Source of the DNA: an uncultured Bacteroidales bacterium
GTDB lineage: Bacteria; Bacteroidota; Bacteroidia; Bacteroidales; Paludibacteraceae
Length of the DNA stretch: 6,345 bases
Assembly (NCBI GenBank): GCA_937901225.1
Contig: CALCGX010000106.1
Location: forward strand, 1 to 6,345
Reading direction: 5' to 3'
Shown in pieces: positions 1-5,833 of this stretch. Every line of letters begins with the position of its first letter. Within the stretch, counting starts at the first letter, position 1. Position numbers and translations under genes: made by a program. The notes under the pieces are model-generated. The model saw only the letters and a list, made by a program, of their open reading frames with translations. It was not told the origin of the DNA and searched no databases.

Positions 1-456
1 TGCCGGATTGTCGGTAAGATGCCAATGGAAATAGTTGATTTTATATAAAGACATCAAATCAATTGTCTCTTTCAACATATCCAAAGTCTGAAAATTACGA
101 CCCGTATCATGCATAAAACCTCTGAAAGGATAAACCGACCAATCGTGAATCACGACATCAGGAGTACGACCTTGCGAATCGGAAAGCTGCGCTAAAGTCT
201 GTCTCGCCCAAATTTCATTACCTTCTATATAAACCTTACCTTTCTCAATTTTAAGATAATACTCATCTTTATTTTGAGGATAAAGAAGATTATCGGCAGA
301 TTCAGCCACCACGACTTCCTTTATTTGATAAAGTTTATCGTTATTTACAGTTATTTCTTGGGGAGTTGGGATTATATTTTCAACCTTAAAAACATTTTTC
401 TTATTGCATGAAAACAGCAACACACAAAGGAAAACAAACAATGATATTTTTTTCAT
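1..456 (-). CDS. GH20 beta-N-acetylhexosaminidase, lipoprotein, N-terminal part (runs off the left edge)
   Basis: The 152 visible residues start with a lipoprotein signal peptide (MKKISLFVFLCVLLFSC, lipobox LFSC, lipidated Cys17), so the enzyme should be exported and membrane anchored. Residues about 25-108 fit the N-terminal GH20b domain. The catalytic TIM barrel begins near residue 111 with RGFMHDTGR (112-120; the Arg of this motif binds the sugar in the family) and continues to NYFHWHLTDN (141-150), which matches the GH20 signature HWHLTD. The HxGG and catalytic Asp-Glu pair would lie beyond the window. The family removes terminal beta-linked GlcNAc or GalNAc from glycans. The start is fixed by the signal peptide. 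The first 56 bp overlap the 3' end of the upstream glycosyltransferase frame, which is abnormal. No promoter matching the Bacteroidetes consensus was found just upstream. The family call is firm; the exact substrate is unknown. Confidence 0.9.
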   Translation of the reverse strand, partial: MKKISLFVFLCVLLFSCNKKNVFKVENIIPTPQEITVNNDKLYQIKEVVVAESADNLLYPQNKDEYYLKIEKGKVYIEGNEIWARQTLAQLSDSQGRTPDVVIHDWSVYPFRGFMHDTGRNFQTLDMLKETIDLMSLYKINYFHWHLTDNPA

Positions 457-2086
457 AAAAATCTTTTAAATCATTCATAACAGGAAATAAATCATAAAAC
501 TTTTCATTTAGTTGCCCAGTAACTGATTCATTAGCTCTTCGAATATAATGATATAAAGCCTTATTAACTTTTTCTATTTTATTAGCTTTTAACAAAGCAC
601 TATAACAAAATAATAAATCTTCAAAAATACGATATTTTTTATTAAATCTTATTTTATATTTATCTAATAACTTTCTAGAAAACAATTTATTAGTAATAAA
701 TGGATTAAGCACATAAAACATAGATGGATTTTCTTCTAATGACTTAGAATACTCAGACATATCATCCAAACCACAGTTTTTAATTGTACCATTTACTTCA
801 TTATCTGAAAAATAACCACTAACAACAACATCAGCATTACTCTTCTTAGCTTTTTCATATAATAATTCAAACATATTTTCTTCAACATAATCATCACTAT
901 CACAAAAACCAATATATTCTCCACTTGCATTATCAAGACCAACATTTCTCGCATTAGCAACTCCACCGTTAGGAATTTTAACATACTTAATCATCTTTGG
1001 ATATTTCTTTAAATAATCACTAATAATTACTTCACTATTATCAGGAGAACCATCATTCACACAGATAATCTCAATATCCTGCAATGTTTGATTTACCAAT
1101 GAATCAAGACACTCTACAAGATATTGCTCTACATTGTAGATGGGTACTATAATAGATACTAGAGGAGTTGTAATTGTACGAACACGATGTAGTTCTAACA
1201 TATTGTCCTTTTTTCTCACACATCCTTCTTGAACAATTACTGCAGAGTGGTAACCACATGCTTGCACATCTGCGGTCACTTCTTTATTTACTTCTCCATA
1301 TGGATAAGAGAAATGCAAAATAGGTTTCTCAATAATCGCTTCTAAATATTTTTTAGAATTCGACAATTCGTCAAAACGTATATCAGGTAGTTGCTTTGTT
1401 AGGCGCGCATGGGAAACTGTATGTGATCCAATAGTACAAAGTTTCTCTTTGCCCAGAAAAATCAAATCATCATTGGATAGACATAACTGATTGTTTAATC
1501 TTTGATTCGTCTCGATCCAATTAAAGCCCATTTCATCAAACCATTGTTGACATTCATTGGTATCTCGCTGAGATAAAATAGCATGGATTTTATCAAACAC
1601 CGCATTTTTCTCGTCTAATGATTTTATTTCATAGATTTTATTTCCTAAGTTTATTTCTGCATTAAACATTAGGATTTCTTCCAACACATACCACCATAGA
1701 AAAGCCGTTCTCGTAACCATTGAAGTGGAAACGTAGATGGTAAAAGGCACATTATATTTTTGGCAGATAGGCAATGCTTCCATCAAATTATCCTTGTAAC
1801 CATCATCGAAAGTAACTGCAATGTATTTCTGCTTTTTGAAAAAAGATTTCGTTCTTTTTATGCTAATAAATTCATCCAACGAAACAAACTGGTAGTGTTG
1901 CTTTTTGTAATATAAGATTATATTTTCAAATTGGTTTGGAGTTATTTCTAACGCCTTATTTTTTTGCAAGGTGGCCCCTTTAGATGTAACACGATGTAAC
2001 ATCAAAATATCCCCAACTATCGGATTTTTGAGATCTCGATAGATGGTTCTCAATTGATGCCATATACTGCGCAATATACTTTTCAT
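401..2086 (-). CDS. Fusion protein: NodB-type polysaccharide deacetylase plus truncated family 2 glycosyltransferase
   Basis: This 561-residue protein has two parts. Residues 1 to about 305 are a polysaccharide deacetylase: motif 1 TFDDGY (92-97), motif 2 SHTVSH (221-226) and SYPYG (260-264); Asp95, His222 and His226 should bind the metal. Residues about 307-561 are a GT-A family 2 glycosyltransferase: VSIIVPIYN (310-318), NDGS (344-347), CDSDD (395-399, the DxD site) and FED (488-490, likely catalytic base). There is no Met at the domain border; where a free GT2 would start with MTTPLVS the sequence reads TITTPLVS. The GT part is about 255 residues, short for this family (usually about 320 or more), and its last 15 or so codons lie in another frame of the hexosaminidase start, so its C-terminus looks replaced. 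It is coupled to the upstream GT by an ATGA overlap. Likely role: modifying and extending a surface polysaccharide. The domains are certain; activity of the truncated GT is doubtful. Confidence 0.88.
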   Translation of the reverse strand: MKSILRSIWHQLRTIYRDLKNPIVGDILMLHRVTSKGATLQKNKALEITPNQFENIILYYKKQHYQFVSLDEFISIKRTKSFFKKQKYIAVTFDDGYKDNLMEALPICQKYNVPFTIYVSTSMVTRTAFLWWYVLEEILMFNAEINLGNKIYEIKSLDEKNAVFDKIHAILSQRDTNECQQWFDEMGFNWIETNQRLNNQLCLSNDDLIFLGKEKLCTIGSHTVSHARLTKQLPDIRFDELSNSKKYLEAIIEKPILHFSYPYGEVNKEVTADVQACGYHSAVIVQEGCVRKKDNMLELHRVRTITTPLVSIIVPIYNVEQYLVECLDSLVNQTLQDIEIICVNDGSPDNSEVIISDYLKKYPKMIKYVKIPNGGVANARNVGLDNASGEYIGFCDSDDYVEENMFELLYEKAKKSNADVVVSGYFSDNEVNGTIKNCGLDDMSEYSKSLEENPSMFYVLNPFITNKLFSRKLLDKYKIRFNKKYRIFEDLLFCYSALLKANKIEKVNKALYHYIRRANESVTGQLNEKFYDLFPVMNDLKDFYEKNIIVCFPLCVAVFMQ

Positions 2087-2919
2087 TTTCTACAAAAGCG
2101 TTTTAACATGCCCAACAATCTTTCATAAAATGTTCTTTTCTGAGGTTGTTGTAATCTTTCAGCTTTAATAAAATATTTATGCCATCTCCCCTTTAACAAC
2201 ATATCATATTGATGAATCAATCGAATATTTTCTTGTCGTTTCAATTCCGCGTTCTTGCTAGACCATATGCCATCGCTACATATTCGATAGATAGAAGTAA
2301 TCTCTCTATGATATATCAACAATCCTTTTTCAGACAATGCAACATGCAGAATCCAATCTAACAAATCACTTTCATATATACAACAATCAATAGTTTGTAA
2401 TGCAGAATTTCGAATTACACATGTTGATAGGTTATCAATGCAATTATTAGCAATTTGCTGTTCCAATGTAATAGCATAATTTGGCAAGTGTTCATCCCTA
2501 TAAAAAGAAGGTACAAATTCGTTTGTCTGTTCATAATAGCGACATGGTCGATTTGCACTCAGCACACATTCACGATGCTCATCCAAGAAATCCAAATGCT
2601 TTTGCAAATGATATGGATTACACCACCAGTCATCGCCCTCTAAGATTGCCACATAATCTCCCGTACAAGCCGCAAACGCACGCTTGTAATTGAGCACATG
2701 ACCCATATTGGCCTCTTGTGGCAAGTAGATGAATGGAAATGGCGACTGCGCTTCATACGAACGAATAATCGCCAAAGTATCATCCGTAGAAGCATCATCT
2801 ACTACAATCACACGCACTTCTACATTAGGATTCACTCGCTGCATGATCATGCCATCCATCGCTTGCGCAATATACTGCGCCTGATTGTATGTGATTAATA
2901 CGATATCGAGTTTCATCAT
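2083..2919 (-). CDS. Family 2 glycosyltransferase (GT-A fold)
   Basis: The protein begins MMKLDIVLITYNQ; I chose the Met at 2919 (or 2916, one codon later) because the GT fold begins there. The longer frame back to 3033 would read through the promoter and add a non-conserved, hydrophobic 38-residue leader. The protein is 278 residues. VLITYN lies at 7-12, DDAS at 41-44 (nucleotide binding) and LEGDDWW at 93-99 (the DxD-type metal site, in the EGDDYW form). The last 30 residues are basic (KRTFYERLLGMLKRFCRK), which could give membrane contact. There is no transmembrane segment. The gene is first in a leftward operon and its TGA overlaps the ATG of the deacetylase-GT fusion by 4 bp, so translation is probably coupled. 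It probably transfers a sugar in synthesis of a surface polysaccharide; donor and acceptor cannot be read from the sequence. Confidence 0.9.
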   Translation of the reverse strand: MMKLDIVLITYNQAQYIAQAMDGMIMQRVNPNVEVRVIVVDDASTDDTLAIIRSYEAQSPFPFIYLPQEANMGHVLNYKRAFAACTGDYVAILEGDDWWCNPYHLQKHLDFLDEHRECVLSANRPCRYYEQTNEFVPSFYRDEHLPNYAITLEQQIANNCIDNLSTCVIRNSALQTIDCCIYESDLLDWILHVALSEKGLLIYHREITSIYRICSDGIWSSKNAELKRQENIRLIHQYDMLLKGRWHKYFIKAERLQQPQKRTFYERLLGMLKRFCRK

Positions 2920-2943
2920 TATATAAATATATTTTCCAGCCCG

Positions 2944-2975
2944 CAAAATTAGTAAAAATATTCCAATTATGCAAA
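2944..2975 (-). promoter_or_regulatory. Bacteroidetes-type promoter for the glycosyltransferase operon
   Basis: Read on the minus strand, TTTG (2975-2972) is followed after 20 nt by TAATTTTG (2951-2944). This matches the Bacteroides sigma-ABfr consensus of TTTG, 19-21 nt, TAnnTTTG. Transcription should start about 7 nt downstream, near 2937, giving a leader of roughly 18 nt before the ATG at 2919. The leader is A/T rich with no clear Shine-Dalgarno sequence, as usual in this phylum. The position supports the short start chosen for the GT. Confidence 0.72.
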
Positions 2976-2989
2976 TATCTCTGATATTT
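2973..2989. promoter_or_regulatory. 7-3-7 perfect dyad over the -33 element (candidate operator)
   Basis: AAATATC, TCT, GATATTT is a perfect inverted repeat with a 3-nt spacer. It covers most of the -33 TTTG of the leftward glycosyltransferase promoter and lies about 200 bp upstream of the divergently read XRE-type regulator. A repressor bound here would block the -33 element. That the XRE protein binds it is inference, and A/T-rich dyads also arise by chance. Confidence 0.4.
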
Positions 2990-3120
2990 TCCACAAAAAA
3001 GAGGTGATTTTTACGGAAAAACATATAAAACACGAATACCTAAATGCATTTCGGGAAAGATTATTCCTCATCTGGACATTAACAGCAACATGATTCCACA
3101 TCCCTACCAATAAAAAGCAG

Positions 3121-3128
3121 TACTTTTG
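3121..3128 (+). promoter_or_regulatory. Possible -7 element (TACTTTTG) for the rightward cassette
   Basis: TACTTTTG fits the Bacteroidetes -7 consensus TAnnTTTG exactly and lies 59 nt before the ATG of the XRE gene. The predicted start near 3136 gives a leader of about 50 nt. No TTTG or TTG is seen 19-21 nt upstream (that stretch reads TTCCACATCC), so the -33 half is missing or weak, which would suit a regulated promoter. Confidence 0.45.
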
Positions 3129-3187
3129 CAGCGTACAAATGAGGTACAACTTCAACCCGTTTTTATTCACCTAAAAATCTACTTTTT

Positions 3188-3508
3188 ATGAAAAAATCAT
3201 CCATGGCAATTGCTAACCAAAACATCTACAAATGCATCAACGAACAAGGCATCAGTATCCGACAACTCGCATTGGATATCAACATGGATCCATCGCATTT
3301 GCGCAAAATCATCAATGGCAAACTCCCACTATCCCTCAGCTACATCGACCGTATCTGTCAACGACTAGAGATTCCCGTATATACCGTGTTCATCGATTCG
3401 TCTGTGAAAGTCATTCCACACCCCTACGAAGTCAACATACAAATCACCGCCAATGCCCATTGTATCTTGAAAAAGATCGACACAATCGTCAGAGATATTG
3501 TGTTCTAA
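3188..3508 (+). CDS. Small XRE-type helix-turn-helix regulator
   Basis: The 106-residue protein carries one HTH_3/XRE-like domain at about residues 10-68: GISIRQLALDINMD (helix 2 and turn), PSHLRKIINGK (recognition helix, about 35-45), then the LPLSLSYIDRICQRLEIP helix pair that closes the Cro/C1 fold. The C-terminal 40 residues (from SSVKVIPHPYEVN) have no recognised domain. The start at 3188 follows an A/T-rich leader without Shine-Dalgarno; Met6 at 3203 is an alternative. It is divergent from the glycosyltransferase operon and 87 bp upstream of the VapE-like gene, the usual place for a cassette's own regulator. It may control itself, the cassette or the leftward promoter; the target is inferred. 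The HTH assignment is safe. Confidence 0.85.
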   Translation: MKKSSMAIANQNIYKCINEQGISIRQLALDINMDPSHLRKIINGKLPLSLSYIDRICQRLEIPVYTVFIDSSVKVIPHPYEVNIQITANAHCILKKIDTIVRDIVF

Positions 3509-3595
3509 CCCACCACTCGCATTGCCATTAAACCTATACTCCAGCGCAGCGTATTTTTATTAAAAAACACAACTACACCATCAATCCACCACACC

Positions 3596-5308
3596 ATGAC
3601 CAAACAAGAAGCAGTAATAAAGTACATCACGGAGAATTATCTGGAGTACAATAGGCTGAGGCACGATGTGATCTCGGACAAGCTACAGCTTCGCATGGAC
3701 ATGCGAAGCGACCGCCCTACGGGCTGTCAGAAGTCAGATCACTTCGTTGCCGGAGCGGGCACAGCCCTGTCCGATTCATTGATTCCGACAGCGAATGCAA
3801 TAAGCGATCCGACAGTAAGCGATGCTAACGGTCTGACTTCTTGCAGCGAAGCGTTCTCCGAACGCGAGCGGTCTGTTTGGCGTGAAATGACCAAACAAGA
3901 CATCAACTCCATCGTCTGCCATTGTGCGCAGGAGTATGACACCAACATCACCTCACGCGAAGTGATAACGGCCCTACAGTCAGATCTCATACCCAATGTG
4001 CATCCCCTACGCGAGTATATCCTCTCGCTCCGCCCCTACACGCCCGATCAACCCGACTGGATTGATATGGTCGCCTCTCAGGTGAGGGTGCGCGAGAGCG
4101 CGACAGATCGGTGCGAAGCACCTGTAAATCGCCACTTCGTGGCTGTAGATGGTAGATCGGCTGCGCCTGTAGTATTTCACAACGAATCCACAGCGAGCAA
4201 CGCGAGCGAACTACAGTGTAGCGCAAGCGACATAGATCGCACCAGAGGTGCTGTAGATCGGGCAGAGCCCTGTAGATCGGCTGCGCCTGTAGATGGTAGA
4301 TCGGCTGCGCCTGAAGATCGCCCTACGGGCTGTAGTGTATCAAGGGAATCCACAGCGAGTATCACGAGCGATCTACAGTGTAGCGCAAGCGAAACGAACT
4401 ACAGCGAAGCGAACTACAGCGAGCCACGCGAGCGATCTAAAGCAGACGCGCTATGGCGTGGATGCTTCAAAAAATGGTTTGTAGCGATGGTGGCGAGTTG
4501 GATGCGTGACGAGGTAGTCAACCATCAGGTGCTCGTGCTCATCGGGCGCCAAGGCATCTTCAAGACCACATGGCTAGAGCATCTCATCCCGCCACATCTC
4601 CGAGCCTATACCTGCAAACTGGCCAACTCCACCGACCTCAACAAAGATGAACGTATGCGTATAGCCGAGTTTGGACTTATCTCACTAGACGAGATTGACT
4701 CGATGAACAACCGAGAACTCAACCAACTCAAATCCATCATCACAGCCACAGATATCAACGAGCGTGCCGCTTATGCCTACACCAAAGAACGACGCATTCG
4801 ACTGGCGAGCTTCTGCGCTAGCGGCAACAGACGGGATTTCCTCACCGACATCACTGGCAACCGCCGATGGCTACCATTCGAGGTAGAGAGCATACTAAAT
4901 CCGTTTCATACTATTTTGCCTTACGAGCAATTGTATGCGCAAGCATGGGCATTGGCTCAAGATCCATTGTTCAGTTATTGGTTTGACCTCGACGAGATAG
5001 AGGTGCTGGAGCAACACAATCAGCATTTCCGTGACGAGAGCAACGAGGAGCAGTTGTTGCCGATACTCTTTGATGTGCCTGCCGAGGGCAAAGGAGAGTT
5101 TATGACGACGGCACAGATCAGTGAGCGATTGGTGACATACGGCAACATCAAGAAGCCGATGGCGTTGAGCAGGTTGGGCATGGTGCTGGGGACAGCAGGA
5201 TACAAAGCGACAAAACGGAAAATCGGGAACACACAAACACGCGGATGGATTGTATATCAGAGAGATACGGACGAGATTTCTGCTTTGAGGCGGATCTTGA
5301 AAGACTGA
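3596..5308 (+). CDS. VapE-like P-loop ATPase (virulence-associated E / DUF3874 type) with two repeat-derived insertions
   Basis: This 570-residue protein belongs to the Bacteroidetes VapE-like proteins, related to the helicase part of phage primases. Its ancestral parts are residues 1-33 (MTKQEAVIKYITENY...), 93-165 (SVWREMTKQDINS to SQVRV) and 284-570. The ATPase core has Walker A GRQGIFKTT (317-325), Walker B LISLDEID (361-368), ELNQLKSIIT (374-383), the sensor-like CASGNRR (407-413) and TGNRRWLPFEV (420-430). The last 80 or so residues fit the DUF3874-like winged-helix tail (MTTAQISERL, LSRLGMVLGTAGYKATK). Residues about 34-92 and 166-283 are not typical of the family: they are Ser/Ala/Arg/Asp-rich, probably disordered, and encoded by hairpin repeats, so the protein is much longer than its core needs. 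The fold suggests ATP-dependent work on nucleic acid, perhaps in a mobile or phage-derived islet; no function has been shown here. No good promoter is seen in the 87 bp upstream, so it may be cotranscribed with the XRE gene. The ATPase is not visibly broken. Confidence 0.85.
   Translation: MTKQEAVIKYITENYLEYNRLRHDVISDKLQLRMDMRSDRPTGCQKSDHFVAGAGTALSDSLIPTANAISDPTVSDANGLTSCSEAFSERERSVWREMTKQDINSIVCHCAQEYDTNITSREVITALQSDLIPNVHPLREYILSLRPYTPDQPDWIDMVASQVRVRESATDRCEAPVNRHFVAVDGRSAAPVVFHNESTASNASELQCSASDIDRTRGAVDRAEPCRSAAPVDGRSAAPEDRPTGCSVSRESTASITSDLQCSASETNYSEANYSEPRERSKADALWRGCFKKWFVAMVASWMRDEVVNHQVLVLIGRQGIFKTTWLEHLIPPHLRAYTCKLANSTDLNKDERMRIAEFGLISLDEIDSMNNRELNQLKSIITATDINERAAYAYTKERRIRLASFCASGNRRDFLTDITGNRRWLPFEVESILNPFHTILPYEQLYAQAWALAQDPLFSYWFDLDEIEVLEQHNQHFRDESNEEQLLPILFDVPAEGKGEFMTTAQISERLVTYGNIKKPMALSRLGMVLGTAGYKATKRKIGNTQTRGWIVYQRDTDEISALRRILKD
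3688..3875. repeat. In-frame palindromic insertion 1 in the VapE-like gene
   Basis: It starts with a perfect hairpin, GCTTCGCAT / GGAC / ATGCGAAGC (9-bp stem, 3688-3709). Next come GCCC/TAC/GGGC (3714-3724), GGGC/ACA/GCCC (3757-3767) and GCGTTC/TCC/GAACGC (3851-3865). A 10-nt pair, AGAAGTCAGA (3729-3738) and TCTGACTTCT (3832-3841), encloses the middle. The left half carries CTGTC-type linkers (3725-3728, 3768-3771) and the right half the complement GACAG (3787-3791, 3811-3815), so the two arms converge near 3776. It encodes residues about 32-93, between the short N-terminal segment and the next conserved block of the protein. The boundaries are estimates. Confidence 0.75.
4184..4230 (+). repeat. 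Direct repeat copy A (47 bp) within insertion 2
   Basis: It begins GAATCCACAGCGAG and ends TGTAGCGCAAGCGA. It matches 4346-4392 at 43 of 47 positions, exactly 162 bp (54 codons) upstream, and encodes NESTASNASELQCSASD. It is one of two copies of a composite block: hairpin, short core, inverted linker units. Confidence 0.85.
4346..4392 (+). repeat. Direct repeat copy B (47 bp) within insertion 2
   Basis: This is the second copy of the 47-bp block at 4184-4230, with four substitutions, encoding RESTASITSDLQCSASE. Similarity continues a little to the left (CTGTAGTRT, then TCA, with a 1-nt length change). The duplicated unit therefore includes the preceding hairpin linker. Confidence 0.85.
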
Positions 5309-5309
5309 T

Positions 5310-5406
5310 GAGGGACAGCAGGTACAGCAGATTGTATAAACTCGTCCGCGCGTGTACGGGGACGAGAAAGAGAAAAGTGCTGTCCCAGCCGTCCCTGCTG
5401 TCCCTC
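5310..5406. repeat. Long inverted repeat with nested hairpin after the VapE-like gene
   Basis: GAGGGACAGCAGG (5310-5322) is the perfect complement of CCTGCTGTCCCTC (5394-5406), a 13-bp stem starting 1 nt after the stop codon. Inside it, CTCGTCC (5341-5347) pairs with GGACGAG (5360-5366). A second TGCTGTCCC at 5378-5386 could pair with the same left arm over 9 bp, so two structures compete. No T-run follows, so it is not a standard intrinsic terminator, though it may still affect readthrough or mRNA stability. Confidence 0.7.
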
Positions 5407-5491
5407 GTGGGGAATAAAATATACAACAAAAATTATAAACAATTGAACCAAAAATTATCGAAAATTAATTAACCCTAAAACTTATTGAATT

Positions 5492-5833
5492 ATGGCAAGA
5501 GTAACATTTATGGATGGGATTGCAACCATCAGTGGTAAATTGGGCGATACCATCTATCGCCGAACAGCATCAGGCAAAACAATCGCCTACAAAGCACCTC
5601 AGCAAACCTACCACAAACCGACACCAGCGGAACTCAATCATCGCAACCGTTTCACACTAATATCTAAACTGGTGAGTACCATTCTTGGCGACCCTGCGCA
5701 GCGTGCAGCATACGAGCAACTGCTCAAGCAGACTCCCTCTGCCAAACGCCTCACCTTGCGCCAGTTTATTTTCCAACAATTATCTGCTACGCTCCCGCGC
5801 CCAAAAGCCTCGCTTCCGCATCCAAACAGTTGA
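5492..5833 (+). CDS. Small protein of unknown function, first of two related proteins
   Basis: The 113-residue protein (start MARVTFMDGIATISGKLGD) has no signal peptide or membrane segment. Residues 1-35 alternate in a way that suggests a beta-rich start (VTFMDGIATISGKLGDTIYRR, with ASGKTIAYKAP after it). KPTPAELNHRNRF (42-54) begins a helical region, and the C-terminus has LTLRQFIFQQL (about 87-97). It looks like small conserved proteins I associate with Bacteroidetes accessory regions, but I cannot name a domain. The next gene encodes a diverged relative with the same GKL, GK and PTPxE spacing. The basic character (many Arg and Lys) would fit nucleic-acid binding, which is only a guess. The ATG follows an A/T-rich leader (TTAATTAACCCTAAAACTTATTGAATT) typical of the phylum, without Shine-Dalgarno. 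It lies 183 bp after the VapE-like gene. Confidence 0.75.
   Translation: MARVTFMDGIATISGKLGDTIYRRTASGKTIAYKAPQQTYHKPTPAELNHRNRFTLISKLVSTILGDPAQRAAYEQLLKQTPSAKRLTLRQFIFQQLSATLPRPKASLPHPNS

Larger units (their letters stand above)
4090..4441. repeat. In-frame palindromic insertion 2: array of short hairpins with variable stems
   Basis: At least eight units have the plan ATC, stem (3-5 bp, G first), 3-nt loop, complementary stem, then TGTA or TGAA. The stems and loops are GGTGC/GAA (4110-4122), GCCAC/TTC (4131-4143), GGC/TGC (4159-4167), GCACC/AGA (4239-4251), GGGC/AGA (4260-4270), GGC/TGC (4279-4287 and 4303-4311) and GCCC/TAC (4320-4330). Stretches 4184-4230 and 4346-4441 carry the linker reversed, as (C)TACAG and ACAGCGA motifs. 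The array encodes residues about 166-283, just before the ATPase domain. I found no match to any repeat family I can name. Confidence 0.85.

Noticed and set aside
2920..3033. Longer start for the glycosyltransferase (Met at 3033)
   Set aside because: The extra 38 residues read through a strong promoter match and an A/T-rich intergenic stretch, and the GT fold starts cleanly at MMKLDIVLITYN.
3004..3092. Short GTG-started frame in the divergent intergenic region (VIFTEKHIKHEYLNAF...)
   Set aside because: It has only about 29 codons, a non-ATG start, overlaps the upstream side of the opposite promoter, and resembles no protein I know.
3739..4365. Antisense open frames across the insertions
   Set aside because: They are explained by GC-rich palindromic repeats that are open on both strands; none has a recognisable fold or start context.
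4090..4441. CRISPR-like array (short repeat CTGTAGATCG with variable inserts)
   Set aside because: The inserts are only about 7-13 nt and are themselves palindromic, the repeats are 10 nt and occur in both orientations, and the whole lies in an open reading frame with no cas gene nearby.
3688..4441. Diversity-generating retroelement variable region
   Set aside because: No reverse transcriptase or template repeat is present, variation is not limited to adenine positions, and the variable part is a linker, not a C-terminal binding fold.
5310..5406. Intrinsic terminator after the VapE-like gene
   Set aside because: The 72-nt separation of the arms and the missing T-run do not fit the standard form, so it is listed as an inverted repeat instead.
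5245..5472. Alternative-frame reading frame across the end of the VapE-like gene (RDSRYSRLYKLVRACTG), as a frameshift extension
   Set aside because: The ATPase protein already ends with a plausible DUF3874-like tail, no slippery site is evident, and the frame mostly reads the inverted repeat.
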